Assembly: GCA_963808315.1 (NCBI GenBank)
Contig: CAWEFK010000022.1
Span: 1 to 64,000, forward strand
DNA length: 64,000 nt
DNA from: Palsa-504 sp963808315
GTDB taxonomy: Bacteria > Actinomycetota > Actinomycetes > Streptosporangiales > Streptosporangiaceae
Direction of reading: 5' to 3'
A program made the translations under genes and the position numbers. A model generated the notes under the pieces. It saw nothing but the letters and a program-made list of their open reading frames with translations, searched no databases and was not told the origin of the DNA. Positions 1-9,138 of the stretch are shown in pieces; the first letter of the stretch is position 1, and each line of letters begins with the position of its first letter.

Positions 1-787
1 TCGCCCGGGCGGGCGCCGGGTACGACCAGCACGCACCAGGTCTGCGGCTCGGCAATGTAACGCAGCTGCGAGCTCACCAGCTCCGGCAATCTCTTACTTT
101 CAATGGCAGGCCGGGTGGCAAGTCAGGTAAGAACCCCGGCGGCAGCACCTAAAGTCATACCAAATTGCGGTTGAAAGGTAGCCTGACCGCAATGGGAACT
201 ACATAAGGGACTCCGATCCTCGCAAACGGCAAATACAGGTGAGCAAACAGATCTGGTAGCCGAAAGTCGTACAGCTTATAAAGCCTTTTCTCGATCCGCC
301 AGATATTCATATAAATGGGAAGATCCGTTAGGTGCGATCTTCAGCCAGAACAGGATCCGTGGACTCCGAGTGCGTTCGCTATGCCAGTGGCTAGCGTCCG
401 CACGATATCTGGGGTAAAAACGACTGCGATCGTGGCGATCCCGGGAACAGCGGCCTGAACAGGCGCTGCAGGCAGGCACCAAGCCCTGCACCCTTGACGA
501 TAGTTGGCCTGCGCGGCAGCTAATAGCCGCACCGCGAGAGCATTGGGTTGCGCCGACTGCATGGGCGCACCTAGCCGGGTCTCTTGACTCAAGGTTAAGT
601 ACCTACGTCCCGATGAGCAGCGCCTGTCAGATATCCGGCGCGCCTGTCGCTGGTCAGAGGAACAAGAGAGTAAGATTACTAGTTGGGTCTCATGCTTAAC
701 GCATGCAGACGAGCCAGGGCCTCCCGTCCGCCTGCTCTTGCCAAGGTTCGGCACGACGGGAGGCCCTGCGTCCGGTGCTAGCTGGGG
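1..787. other. gene-poor left edge, no supported gene
   Basis: This stretch is visibly less GC-rich than the rest of the window and no reading frame in it has the G/C-rich third positions of the neighbouring genes. At the extreme edge, about 1-110 on the minus strand, a short open frame reads ...PELVSSQLRYIAEPQTW... and could be the start region of a gene that leaves the window. It has no ATG or GTG start and follows a stop, so I do not call it. The rest looks like intergenic or decayed mobile DNA. Confidence 0.4.
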
Positions 788-910
788 CTAGCGAATATTG
801 CGGATTGCGTCGAGCAGCCTGGCGATCTCATCAGTCAAGCCGACGAGGAGCCGCAGGCCCTGCACCACGCGTTCCCAATAGTCCGGACGACGGCGACGTT
901 CAGCCATCAT
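788..910 (-). CDS. small hypothetical protein (40 aa)
   Basis: A short frame begins MMAERRRRPDYWERVVQ and ends in AIRNIR. It has an Arg-rich start followed by an amphipathic helix-like stretch (VVQGLRLLVGLTDEIARLL). An AGGAAGAGG motif lies a few bases before the start codon, a good Shine-Dalgarno match, and third codon positions are GC-rich, unlike the surrounding DNA. I do not recognise the family and propose no function. It sits beside a conjugation-type gene, so it may belong to the same mobile region. It could also be a chance frame. Confidence 0.4.
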   Translation of the reverse strand: MMAERRRRPDYWERVVQGLRLLVGLTDEIARLLDAIRNIR

Positions 911-1260
911 CGAGACCTCTTCCTATCCCCGCGAAGGCGTCTTCGCGGACGCCGGGCGATCCGGCAGCTGCACGGATCTCCCTGGGCAGGACACGAGTTG
1001 ATCTCTCTTGGTCGACGGCGCCGCGTTTACATAAAATGTCCCTTCCGAGATCAAATGACCAGTCAAACGATACTGCGGCATGCCGCAGGGGCACATACAA
1101 GTAGAGCGGATGCACGGGCACAGGCACAGGCTGCCGCGGACACGACGGTCATGGCATCCCGGTCGGCAGCCGGAAACAGGCGGCAGGGGGGCGTGCCCGT
1201 GGCGGCCGGAGGAGCCATGGCGACACTTGGAGATGGCGGTGTCAGCCACCGGCGTCCTGG
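911..1260. other. intergenic, no supported gene
   Basis: About 350 bases between the small minus-strand frame and the TcpC-like gene. Frames exist on both strands, but none shows consistent G/C third positions, a ribosome binding site and a recognisable protein together. I see no repeat or hairpin of note. Confidence 0.35.
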
Positions 1261-2004
1261 TCATTGGGCTCCCACCGCCTCGATCGACGCGCTGATTTGT
1301 TTTACATACCATTTTACGCTGCTTTGTTGAAACACCGACATGCTGTATGTGACCTGGAGTTTTGCCCCGCTCGACTGGCCCTGGGCGAGCGGCTGCCATA
1401 TGACGTTGACGGTTATCTGACGAGTGCTCCCGCCGGACGGCACGTGCAGGCCGCTGATCGAGTCAAAGGCCATCGTCCCGCCAAGGCCGGCCAGTCGCAC
1501 GCCGGGGGCGAGGAACCGGCTGAGCGAGGCGCTATCACCGTTACCGTAGGCCTGGAAAAATGCCGGCAGTTCATTCATTAGCCGGCTTTGCGCCACCGGG
1601 TCCGAACGCCCGGCGGCTGAGGCGGGCAACGGGATCTGCGCGGGCGCAGGCAGCCAGGCAGGCTCGCCGGCGACCACGACCCCGTTACCCGAGGCCGCCA
1701 CCGGCACCCCGAGCTCCATCAGCTGGTCGTTGACCGAGGCGAGCAGCGTCACCACCGCGTGCGCAGGATCCTGCACCGTGATCCCCGCGACCTGCTCGGA
1801 CTGCAGGCTCATCTGGCCGACGCCGTTCCAGCCCAGGTCCGGGTCGGCGGCCGCGACGCTGGCCGGAACAAACGCCGCGAGCTGCTGCTCCCGCTGGCCC
1901 AGGTTCTGCGGATTGAAGTTGAGGTACACCCGCCCGAACTCCGCAGCGTAGGCCTCGGCGAGAGTGACGGGAAACGACCCGGCCGCTGCGGTCGCCGGAG
2001 CCAC
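1261..2004 (-). CDS. TcpC-like conjugal transfer protein, N-terminally truncated
   Basis: About 247 residues match from memory the C-terminal part of actinobacterial TcpC-family proteins, membrane-anchored components of conjugation channels in integrative and conjugative elements. Characteristic stretches are LAEAYAAEFGRVYLNFNP near the start, GVPVAASGNGVVVAGEPAWL in the middle and SSVKWYVKQISASIEAVGAQ at the end. Family members normally begin with a cytoplasmic tail and one membrane helix; here an in-frame stop lies at 2050-2052 and no helix is found upstream, so the anchor is missing or frameshifted away. The GTG start at 2004 is only the first available one. No other transfer genes are visible, so this is probably a remnant. 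Confidence 0.65.
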   Translation of the reverse strand: MAPATAAAGSFPVTLAEAYAAEFGRVYLNFNPQNLGQREQQLAAFVPASVAAADPDLGWNGVGQMSLQSEQVAGITVQDPAHAVVTLLASVNDQLMELGVPVAASGNGVVVAGEPAWLPAPAQIPLPASAAGRSDPVAQSRLMNELPAFFQAYGNGDSASLSRFLAPGVRLAGLGGTMAFDSISGLHVPSGGSTRQITVNVIWQPLAQGQSSGAKLQVTYSMSVFQQSSVKWYVKQISASIEAVGAQ

Positions 2005-2675
2005 CTGCCGCCGGTCCCGGTCCAGGCGCTGCCGGTGGTCGACTCGGGGTCAAGGGCCAGCGCGGTGCCGCCCAGCGGATGGATCTCGTCAAGCACCCGG
2101 GACCGAGGCCGACCGGAGCCCGGGCCCGATGATGAGAAATAGTGGACAGAAGATTGCTTTCCGTTACCGGAGTTGGGCACGCGATGCATCACACCTCCGC
2201 ACGTTCCCGCTCCTGCGATACAGGAGCGGGCGTCCCTTCGTGCCGGTCTCGCCGTCCATTGTGCGCCATGAAGTCTCTGTCAGGAACCGGCTCGAGCCGA
2301 TCACCCGGAACATCTGCGCGGACAAACAACCAGCAACCTCTGAACGCGGCGAATACTCAATGAATTCACCTGGGTTCGGATCGTGGCCAGGCTGAGAGCG
2401 TCGGGCCAGCCCCGCCTTACCCTGGGGCGCTGCGCGCGCCGTCCAATCCGACGAACCCAGTCTTCTAGCATCACTACAGCTCACAGGCTTAGACAACAGG
2501 TAGAGGACCGTACCGACGTGGGATGAAGCCAGTCAACACGTTACGATCGCCGGCTGGTTGACGGTCAGGTCGATCGGCCAGAGCGGCCCCGTTAGGGCTA
2601 TGAACAGGCGAAACGCGACGGCGACCCAGGGTAGGTATTAACAGTGCTTACGGCTGCGCGGCGGATGGCGGCGAA
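2005..2675. other. intergenic gap between TcpC remnant and ychF
   Basis: No gene is supported. The missing N-terminal part of the TcpC-like protein would be expected just above 2004, but I could not reconstruct a membrane helix in any frame. On the minus strand at about 2528-2640 a 34-codon frame (ending NQPAIVTC) has coding-like third positions but no start, and may be a gene fragment. Confidence 0.4.
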
Positions 2676-3767
2676 CTAGACGTTGAAGCGGAACTCCACG
2701 ACATCGCCGTCCTGCATGACGTAGTCCTTGCCTTCGATGCGGGCCTTGCCCACCGCCCGGGCCGCGGGCACGGAGCCGGCCGCGATCAGGTCGTGGAAGG
2801 AGACCACCTCGGCCTTGATGAAGCCGCGCTGGAAGTCGGTGTGAATGACCCCGGCCGCCTCCGGGGCGGTCGCCCCGGCCTTGATCTCCCAGGCCCGGGT
2901 CTCCTTCGGTCCCGCGGTGAGGAAGGTCTGCAGGCCGAGCGCGCGGAACCCGGCCCGGGCCAGCTGGGCCAGGCCCGGCTCGCCCAGGCCCGCCTCGGCG
3001 AGCAGTTCCGCGGCCTCGTCCTCGCCCAGCTCGGCCAGGTCGGCCTCGGTCTTGGCGTCCAGGAAGATGGCCTCGGCCGGAGCCACCAGCTCGGACAGCT
3101 GCTTGCGCAGGTCCTCGTCGCCGAGCTCGGCCACGTCCATGTTGAACACGTACAGGAAGGGCTTGGCCGTAAGCAGCTGTAGTTCCCGCAGGTCGGCCAC
3201 GTCGATGCCGGCCGCGGCGGCGCCTGCGGCGAGCGCGGTGCCGCCGTTGAGCAGCTCCTGCGCGGCCGCGGCGGCCTTGGCCACCTGAGTCCGCTGCGGA
3301 TCCTTGGCGGTCCTCGTCTCCTTGGCCAGCCGGGGCAGCGCCTTGTCCAGCGTCTGCAGGTCGGCCAGGATCAGCTCGGTGACGACCGTGGAGATGTCGC
3401 GCTCGGGTGACACGTCACCGTCCACGTGGGTGACGTCCGGATCGGCGAAAACCCGCACCACCTGGCAGATCGCGTCGGTCTCGCGGATGTGCGCGAGGAA
3501 CTGATTGCCAAGGCCCTGGCCCTGAGAGGCGCCGCGGACCAGGCCCGCGATGTCGGTGAAGCGCACGCTGGCCGGCACCACGCGGGCCGAGTCGTACAGC
3601 TTCGCCAGCTCCGCCAGCCGCGGGTCGGGTACGCCGACCACGCCGACGTTCGGCTCGATGGTGGCGAAGGGGTAGTTGGACGCGAGCGCGCCGGCCCGGG
3701 TCAGCGCGTTGAACAAGGTGGACTTGCCGACGTTGGGCAGGCCGACAATCCCGATAGACAGACTCAC
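2676..3767 (-). CDS. ychF: redox-regulated ribosome-binding ATPase YchF
   Basis: The 363-residue protein is a full-length YchF/OLA1-type P-loop NTPase, a cytosolic TRAFAC protein that binds ribosomes and usually prefers ATP. The N-terminus SIGIVGLPNVGKSTLFNAL holds the G1 motif, FTDIAGLVRGAS the G3 region, and NMDVAEL the altered G4 motif (NMxE-like rather than NKxD) typical of the family. The C-terminal TGS-like part contains WEIKAGATAPEAAGVIHTDF and ends DVVEFRFNV. I chose the GTG at 3767 because the conserved N-terminus starts there; the frame stays open upstream without similarity. It ends about 670 bases from the mobile remnant. Confidence 0.95.
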   Translation of the reverse strand: MSLSIGIVGLPNVGKSTLFNALTRAGALASNYPFATIEPNVGVVGVPDPRLAELAKLYDSARVVPASVRFTDIAGLVRGASQGQGLGNQFLAHIRETDAICQVVRVFADPDVTHVDGDVSPERDISTVVTELILADLQTLDKALPRLAKETRTAKDPQRTQVAKAAAAAQELLNGGTALAAGAAAAGIDVADLRELQLLTAKPFLYVFNMDVAELGDEDLRKQLSELVAPAEAIFLDAKTEADLAELGEDEAAELLAEAGLGEPGLAQLARAGFRALGLQTFLTAGPKETRAWEIKAGATAPEAAGVIHTDFQRGFIKAEVVSFHDLIAAGSVPAARAVGKARIEGKDYVMQDGDVVEFRFNV

Positions 3768-3792
3768 CTGCGCAGTGTAGTGGCGCCGCGGC

Positions 3793-5409
3793 TCAGAACT
3801 GCACCTCGTACTGGGACGGGTCGATGCGCGCCTCGACGACCAGCGGGCGGCCGCCACCGGGCGCGCGGGACCGGGCGCCCAAGCCGGCCAGCGCCTTCTC
3901 CAGAGCCGCCGGGGTGTCGACCCGGACGCCGTCGCAACCCATCGCCTCCGCCAGCGCGGCCAGGTCGGTGCCGCCGATTCTGGTCGCGGTCGGCGGGTAG
4001 CCCATGGCCTGCTGGCGAAGCTCGATCCGGTTCAGGCTGTTGTCGGTGAACACCACCACGGTGACCGGCAGCCGCAGCGTCGCGGCGAGCTGCAGCTCGG
4101 TCGCGGTCATCGCGAACCCGCCGTCGCCGACCAGGGCGATCACCGGGCAGTCCGGCCGGACGAGCCTGGCCGCGATCGCCGCGGGCACGCCGAACCCCAT
4201 GGCCGACAGCCCGTTGGTCATCAGCACCGACCGCGGCGTTCCGGCCCGCCAGGCCTGGCCCGCCATGATCTTGTGCGAGCCGACGTCGGTGGTCACGATG
4301 GTGTCCGGCGGGGCCGCCTCGCGGGCGATCGTGACCACGTCCGACGGGTTGAGCCGGTCCGGCGCCGCACCGGCCCGCCATGCCGCCCGCAGCACGGTCC
4401 GGTGCCCCGCCACCTCGGCTTCCGTCCAGCGCGGTTCGCCCGGCCACTGCTCGGTGAGCCAGCGCAGGATCGCCCCGACGTGGCCGACAAGCTCGTGCGC
4501 GCTGGCGTAGACCTGGTCGGTGTTCGGCGTGGTGTCCAGGTGCATCACCGGGGTGGCGACCGACCAGGGACTGATCAGCTCGACCGGGTCGAAGCCCGCG
4601 GCCAGGATCAGGTCGGCGCGGGCCAGCAGCTCCCAGATGACCCGGTGACCGGCCATGTCGAGCACGCCGGCGAAGTACGGGTGGACCTCGGGCAGGACGC
4701 CCTTGGCCATCGGGGAGACCACCACGGGCAGGCCGGCCCGTTCGGCCAGCGCCGCCAGCTCAGGGCCGGCTCCGCAGCGCAGGGCCGCGAGGCCGGCCAG
4801 GATCACCGGGCGCCGCGCCGCGCGCAGGACCCGCAGCGGGTCACCGTCGCCGTACACGTCGACCGACCCGGCCGCCGCGCTCAGCGGGGGCAGGACCACG
4901 GTGGCCTCGCCCGCGGGGGCCAGCCAGGCGTCCGCGGTCACGGTCAGGTGCACGGCCCCGGGGCGCTCGGCGGTGGCGGTCCGCAGCGCCTTGCGGATGA
5001 TCGTGTCGGCCGAGGACGGCTCGAGCCGCAGCGCCAGCTTGGTGACCGGGGCGAACATCCGGCCGTGATCGACCACCTGGTGGGTGAAGTACTGCTCGCG
5101 CTGGCTCTCGATCTGACCGGACACCGCGAGCACAGGCACCCGGTCCAGGGTGGCCGACGCCACCCCGTTCAGCACCGCGGTCGAGCCGGGGCCCAGCGTG
5201 GACAGGACCACCCCCGGCTGCCCGGTGACCATCGCCGCCGCCTGCGCCATGAAGGCGGCCGTCCCCTCCCGCACGGCCGACACCGGTTCGATGCCCTGAT
5301 GCCTGGCCGCCTCCAGGAAGTCGATGACGGACTCGCCGGGATAGCCGAAGATGTGCCGCAGGCCGGCCGCGTGCAGGTAGCCGGCCAGCAGGTCCGCCGT
5401 GGATGCCAT
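3793..5409 (-). CDS. acetolactate synthase-like ThDP-dependent enzyme
   Basis: The 538-residue protein has the three-domain layout of the ThDP-dependent decarboxylase/synthase family. The N-terminal Pyr domain carries FGYPGESVIDF and the catalytic-Glu region AVREGTAAFMAQAAAM. The C-terminal PP domain carries the ThDP/Mg motif from GDGGFAMTATELQL to DNSLN. Family members convert pyruvate or related 2-oxo acids; true IlvB works with a small subunit, which is absent here, so a catabolic synthase or another decarboxylase is equally possible. I chose ATG 5409, which follows a GGAG motif, over an ATG further upstream. It lies just upstream of ychF on the same strand. Confidence 0.85.
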   Translation of the reverse strand: MASTADLLAGYLHAAGLRHIFGYPGESVIDFLEAARHQGIEPVSAVREGTAAFMAQAAAMVTGQPGVVLSTLGPGSTAVLNGVASATLDRVPVLAVSGQIESQREQYFTHQVVDHGRMFAPVTKLALRLEPSSADTIIRKALRTATAERPGAVHLTVTADAWLAPAGEATVVLPPLSAAAGSVDVYGDGDPLRVLRAARRPVILAGLAALRCGAGPELAALAERAGLPVVVSPMAKGVLPEVHPYFAGVLDMAGHRVIWELLARADLILAAGFDPVELISPWSVATPVMHLDTTPNTDQVYASAHELVGHVGAILRWLTEQWPGEPRWTEAEVAGHRTVLRAAWRAGAAPDRLNPSDVVTIAREAAPPDTIVTTDVGSHKIMAGQAWRAGTPRSVLMTNGLSAMGFGVPAAIAARLVRPDCPVIALVGDGGFAMTATELQLAATLRLPVTVVVFTDNSLNRIELRQQAMGYPPTATRIGGTDLAALAEAMGCDGVRVDTPAALEKALAGLGARSRAPGGGRPLVVEARIDPSQYEVQF

Positions 5410-5522
5410 CGCCCCATTCTCCACGCAGGTGGCTTGGGGGTGGTAGCACGGTTCGTTAGGCATAAAAAGATCTGGGCGTGTCGCCGCGGGGTTCGCGACT
5501 CAGGGTGAGATCATCACTGCAT

Positions 5523-6810
5523 ATGAGTGCGATCTCGCTGCTGGCCGGATTGCTGCTCGGAATCGTCATCGGGGCAGCGATCGGTTACCTGTTCGCCCGC
5601 GGTCGGCTGGCCGCCGCCACCGCGGACGCCAGCGGGCACGCCCGGGCCGCGGACGAACGCGTCCGGGCCGCCGAGGCGCGGGCCGCGATGATCGAGCGGG
5701 CCGCGACCGAGCGGGCCGCGCTGGTCGAAGGACAGTTGGCCGAACGGTTCCAGGCTTTGTCCGCCCAGGCCATGGACGCGAGCACGGCACGGTTCCTCGA
5801 GGTCGCGGAGGGACGGCTGCAGGCCGCGAACGCGACCGCGGCCGGCGAGCTCGAGACCCGCCGGGTGGCGGTCGAGCACCTGGTCGGCCCGCTGAAGGAA
5901 ACCCTGGCCCGGGTCGAAGCCCAGCTGCGGGAGTCCGACGCGGACCGGGGCCGGTCGCACGCCGCGCTCGCCGAGCAGGTCAGCATCGCCAGGCAGACCT
6001 CCGAGCAACTGCGCCTGCAGACCCAGGCCCTGGTCACCGCGCTGCGGCGGCCGGAAGCCCGCGGTCGCTGGGGCGAGCTGCAACTGCGCCGGGTGGTCGA
6101 GCTGGCCGGGATGAGCCCGCGCTGCGACTTCGACGAGCAGGTCACCGTGCCGTCCGCGGACGGCCCGCTGCGGCCGGACATGGTGGTGCGGCTGGCCGGC
6201 GGCAAGAACATCGTGGTGGACTCGAAGGTCTCGCTGGCCGCCTACCTGGAAGCCGCGGAGTCCGACTCGCAGGACGTGCGCGCGGCGCGGATGGACGCGC
6301 ACGCCCGCCACCTGCGGGAACACGTGGACCGGCTGGCGGCCAAGGCCTACTGGGCCGCGCTCAGCCCCTCCCCCGAATTCGTGATCTTGTTCATCCCGGG
6401 CGAGGCCTTCCTGGCCCCGGCGCTGGAACGGGACCCCGGGCTGCTGGAGTACGCGCTCGGCCGCAAGGTGCACATCGCCACGCCGACCACGCTGGTCACG
6501 ATGCTGCGCACCGCGCAGTACGCCTGGCAGCAGGCCGCGCTGGCGGAAAACGCCCGGGTGGTCTTCGACCTCGGCCGCGAACTGTACAACCGGCTGGCCG
6601 GGCTGGGCGGCCACGTGGACCGCCTGGGCCGCGCGCTGACCACGGCCGTCATCGACCTACAACCAGGCCGTCGGCTCGCTGGAAAGCCGGGTGCTGGTCA
6701 GCGCCAGGCGGCTGAACGAACTCGGCGTGGTCGACGCCGAACTCGGCCATGCCCGCCGCGGTGGAGGAGACGACCCGCGCCCTGTCCGCCCCCGAGTTCG
6801 TCGCCGCTGA
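5523..6810 (+). CDS. rmuC: DNA recombination protein RmuC (frameshifted near the end)
   Basis: RmuC is a membrane-anchored protein with a nuclease-like fold that limits recombination between inverted repeats. An N-terminal helix (AISLLAGLLLGIVIGAAIGY) is followed by a long Ala/Arg/Glu-rich coiled coil and then the RmuC domain (RWGELQLRRVVELAGM, MVVRLAGGKNIVVDSKVSL, FVILFIPGEAFLAPAL). The frame breaks near 6650; the expected continuation YNQAVGSLESRVLVSARRL is read one base over, and a second break near 6745 moves to ALSAPEFVAAELEG. The true end is therefore unclear; 6810 is the stop in the second frame. About 430 residues in total, normal for the family. Confidence 0.85.
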
Positions 6811-6837
6811 ACTTGAGGGGCCCGCATCGGGGTCGGG

Positions 6838-6867
6838 AGGCGGGTTCGGGTTCGGGTTCGGGTTCGG
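6838..6867 (+). repeat. GGGTTC hexamer tandem repeat
   Basis: Four to five head-to-tail copies of GGGTTC lie at the junction of rmuC and the DUF6542 gene. In the local reading frame they code for alternating Gly-Phe. Short hexamer runs can slip, which may contribute to the frame ambiguity of both neighbouring genes. Confidence 0.7.
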
Positions 6868-6907
6868 GGCGGGCCGGGTGAGAGCGACCACCGGGTCAGC
6901 CTGGTGC

Positions 6908-7448
6908 GTGCCGCTCGATGACGCAGGCCCGGACGCCCACGCCGACCCGGAAGCCGCCGACCCGGACACTCCGACGCGTACGCCCTCGCGGCTCAGGCCG
7001 GCCGGATCCGTCAAGCTCACCGGGCGCGGCGCGGTGCTGGCGCTGTTCGTGAGCAGCTTGTTCGGCTTGCTGGTCGCGGGGTGGACCGGCTGGAGCGCCT
7101 TCGCTGACGCGATCTTCGTCATGAGCTGCGGCGTGGTGGCGTAGTACACCCGGGCCAAGGGCCTGCGCAACGTGGTGGTGTGCCCGCCGCTGGCCTTCTT
7201 CGCCGGCACGGTATGCGCCGAGCTGATCACCGCGCCGGGCGGCTTCGCGGCGCGGAAGGGATTCTGGTCACGCTGGGGACCTCGGCGCCCTGGCTGTTCA
7301 CCGGGACCGTCCTGACGGTCGTGATCGCGATCGGCCGCGGTTACCGGCCCAGGCGGCCCGCGCTGGGCGCGCGACGCCGGCGATCGCGAACCTGATCGAG
7401 GCCGTGCGGGACAGCCTGCCGCCCGGTTCGGCCGCCGGGAGCGGTTAG
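6908..7448 (+). CDS. DUF6542 membrane protein (broken frame)
   Basis: Pieces in successive frames give a DUF6542-type small membrane protein: VKLTGRGAVLALFVSSLFGL, then YTRAKGLRNVVVCPPLAFF after an in-frame TAG at 7142-7144, then APWLFTGTVLTVVIAIGRG, then AIANLIEAVRDSLPPGSAAG before the stop at 7446. Several hydrophobic helices are visible. The function of this actinobacterial family is unknown. At least three breaks are needed to join the pieces, so it is either a pseudogene or, given the rest of the window, a victim of sequence errors. The N-terminal start (GTG 6908) is a guess. It runs convergently toward ispH, ten bases away. Confidence 0.65.
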
Positions 7449-7458
7449 CCCGCAGGGC

Positions 7459-8451
7459 TCAGGCGCGGGAGGGACGGGAGGCGCGGGAGGTACGGAGCTC
7501 CCGTGGCAGGGCGAACGTCATGTGCTCCTGCACCGCCTCGACTTCCTCCACCGTGCCGAACCCCAAGCCGGCCAGCTTGGCCAGCACCGAGTCAACCAGT
7601 TCCTCGGGCACCGAAGCTCCGCTGGTCACACCGACCGTGCTCACCCCGTCCAGCCAGCTCTCCTCGACCTCCCCGGCGTCGTCGACCAGGTAGGAGGCCT
7701 GCGCGCCGTAATCCTTGGCCACCTCGACCAGCCGGACCGAGTTGGAGGAGTTGGGCGAGCCGACGACGATGACGAGCTCGGCCTGAGCGGCGATGACCTT
7801 GACCGCGGCCTGCCGGTTCTGGGTGGCGTAGCAGATGTCGTCGCTCGGCGGATTGAGCAGGGCGGGAAAGCGCTCGCGCAGCGCGTTGACGGTCTCGACG
7901 GTCTCGTCCACCGACAGGGTCGTCTGGGACAGCCAGACCACCTTCGACGGGTCCCTGACCTCGACGTCCGCGGCCCCGGCCGGCCCGTCGACCAGGCGGA
8001 CGCTGGCCGGGGCCTCCCCCGCGGTTCCCACGACTTCCTCATGCCCCGCGTGACCGACCAGCAAGATGTCGTAGTCCTGGGCGGCGAACCGCCGGGCCTC
8101 GTTGTGCACCTTGGTCACCAGCGGGCAGGTGGCGTCGATCGACCGCAGCCCGCGGCGTTCCGCGTCGACCCGCACCTCGGGGGCGATGCCGTGCGCGGAA
8201 AACACCACCACGGCGCCGGCCGGCACCTCGTCGACCTCCGTCACGAAGATCGCGCCGCGCTTTTCCAGCGAGCTGACCACGTACGTGTTGTGGACGATCT
8301 GCCTGCGCACGTAGACGGGCGGGCCGTAGGTGTCCAGGGCCAGCTCGACCGCCTGCACCGCCCGGTCAACCCCGGCGCAGTAGCCGCGCGGCTTGGCGAG
8401 CAGGACCCGTCGTGGTGCCTGCGGTGAGACCGTCGCATCTGTACTCGTCAC
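7459..8451 (-). CDS. ispH: 4-hydroxy-3-methylbut-2-enyl diphosphate reductase
   Basis: IspH (LytB) is the last enzyme of the MEP pathway and reduces HMBPP to IPP and DMAPP with a [4Fe-4S] cluster. The 330-residue protein has the three cluster cysteines in AKPRGYCAGVDRA, SIDATCPLVTKVHNEA and DDICYATQNRQAA, plus conserved HNTYVV and SAHGI segments and the late VVVGSPNSSNS motif. The chosen GTG at 8451 precedes the conserved core by about a dozen residues; the frame stays open a little further upstream. Four TTGTCCGC repeats lie directly upstream and may be regulatory. Confidence 0.96.
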   Translation of the reverse strand: MTSTDATVSPQAPRRVLLAKPRGYCAGVDRAVQAVELALDTYGPPVYVRRQIVHNTYVVSSLEKRGAIFVTEVDEVPAGAVVVFSAHGIAPEVRVDAERRGLRSIDATCPLVTKVHNEARRFAAQDYDILLVGHAGHEEVVGTAGEAPASVRLVDGPAGAADVEVRDPSKVVWLSQTTLSVDETVETVNALRERFPALLNPPSDDICYATQNRQAAVKVIAAQAELVIVVGSPNSSNSVRLVEVAKDYGAQASYLVDDAGEVEESWLDGVSTVGVTSGASVPEELVDSVLAKLAGLGFGTVEEVEAVQEHMTFALPRELRTSRASRPSRA

Positions 8452-8496
8452 GGTTCCAGAGTACGTGGACCGCACCGGGCACAATCAGACGGCATG

Positions 8497-8541
8497 TTGT
8501 CCGCCCGGTTGTCCGCTCTGATTGTCCGCTCTGTTGTCCGC
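8497..8541 (-). promoter_or_regulatory. four tandem TTGTCCGC motifs upstream of ispH
   Basis: The octamer TTGTCCGC occurs at 8497, 8509, 8522 and 8534 on the plus strand (GCGGACAA in the ispH direction), spaced 12, 13 and 12 bases. The cluster begins 46 bases upstream of the ispH start codon, where a promoter or leader would lie. Near-helical spacing suggests cooperative binding of a regulator, but no known regulator is identified. Confidence 0.45.
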
Positions 8542-8799
8542 TCGCAGGCGGCGAAGATCGCCTGGGGTGACGGTGTGCTTTGGCCAGCGTTTCCCTGCGG
8601 GCCACTTGGCCAGGCCCGGCATGGCCCAGCGGCCCTCGCTGACGTCCCGCGCGCCGCATCGTCTCGATAGCCACTCCGGGCGTCACCGGGATCCGTCCCG
8701 GGCCGGGGACCTGGCTGTCCTGCTCCGCGGGCAGGCGGCCACCGGCCTCTGGCCCCCCAGCGCGCGTTCCCGTCACTTGCGTGCCCGGACGGATGGGTA

Positions 8800-8845
8800 T
8801 GGGTGTGGCACCGTGCACATTCTTTTGTGCACGGTGCCACACCCA
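8800..8845. repeat. perfect 19-bp palindrome with 8-base loop
   Basis: Arms 8800-8818 and 8827-8845 are exact reverse complements (GGGTGTGGCACCGTGCAC plus one flanking T-A pair) around the loop ATTCTTTT. It lies in the 687-base divergent gap between ispH and the lipid-droplet gene, where no gene ends, so a simple terminator role is unlikely. The rest of the gap (8452-9138) shows no supported gene. Confidence 0.8.
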
Positions 8846-9138
8846 CCACCCAAGGCCGGTTCCGGACCAGCGAGTTGGAGGGTGGCCCGGGGCTGGCGGG
8901 GCTCCCAGTGGCCGAACGGACGCCGATGGCGTAGCCGGAGTCTACCGTGCGATACCCCGGGTATTGCGGCCCATGATCAAAGGCGCGAAGATTACCCTTC
9001 AGGAAAACGCGCTGACCAACTGCGAGGCATCGGCGCCAGGGATGCTGGATAGCCCGCCTGGGCGCTGAGAGGTACCGCTCCTGCCAGCGGAGTTCTCCTC
9101 CAGAAGCGAGAGGTACCCAACCCTAGGGAGAGTGTGAC

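Noticed and set aside
341..754. 137-codon minus-strand frame at the left edge
   Set aside because: Mixed third codon positions, no ribosome binding site and no recognisable protein.
8522..9068. Two plus-strand frames in the ispH / lipid-droplet gap
   Set aside because: They run across the 19-bp palindrome, have no coding-like codon use and no similarity.
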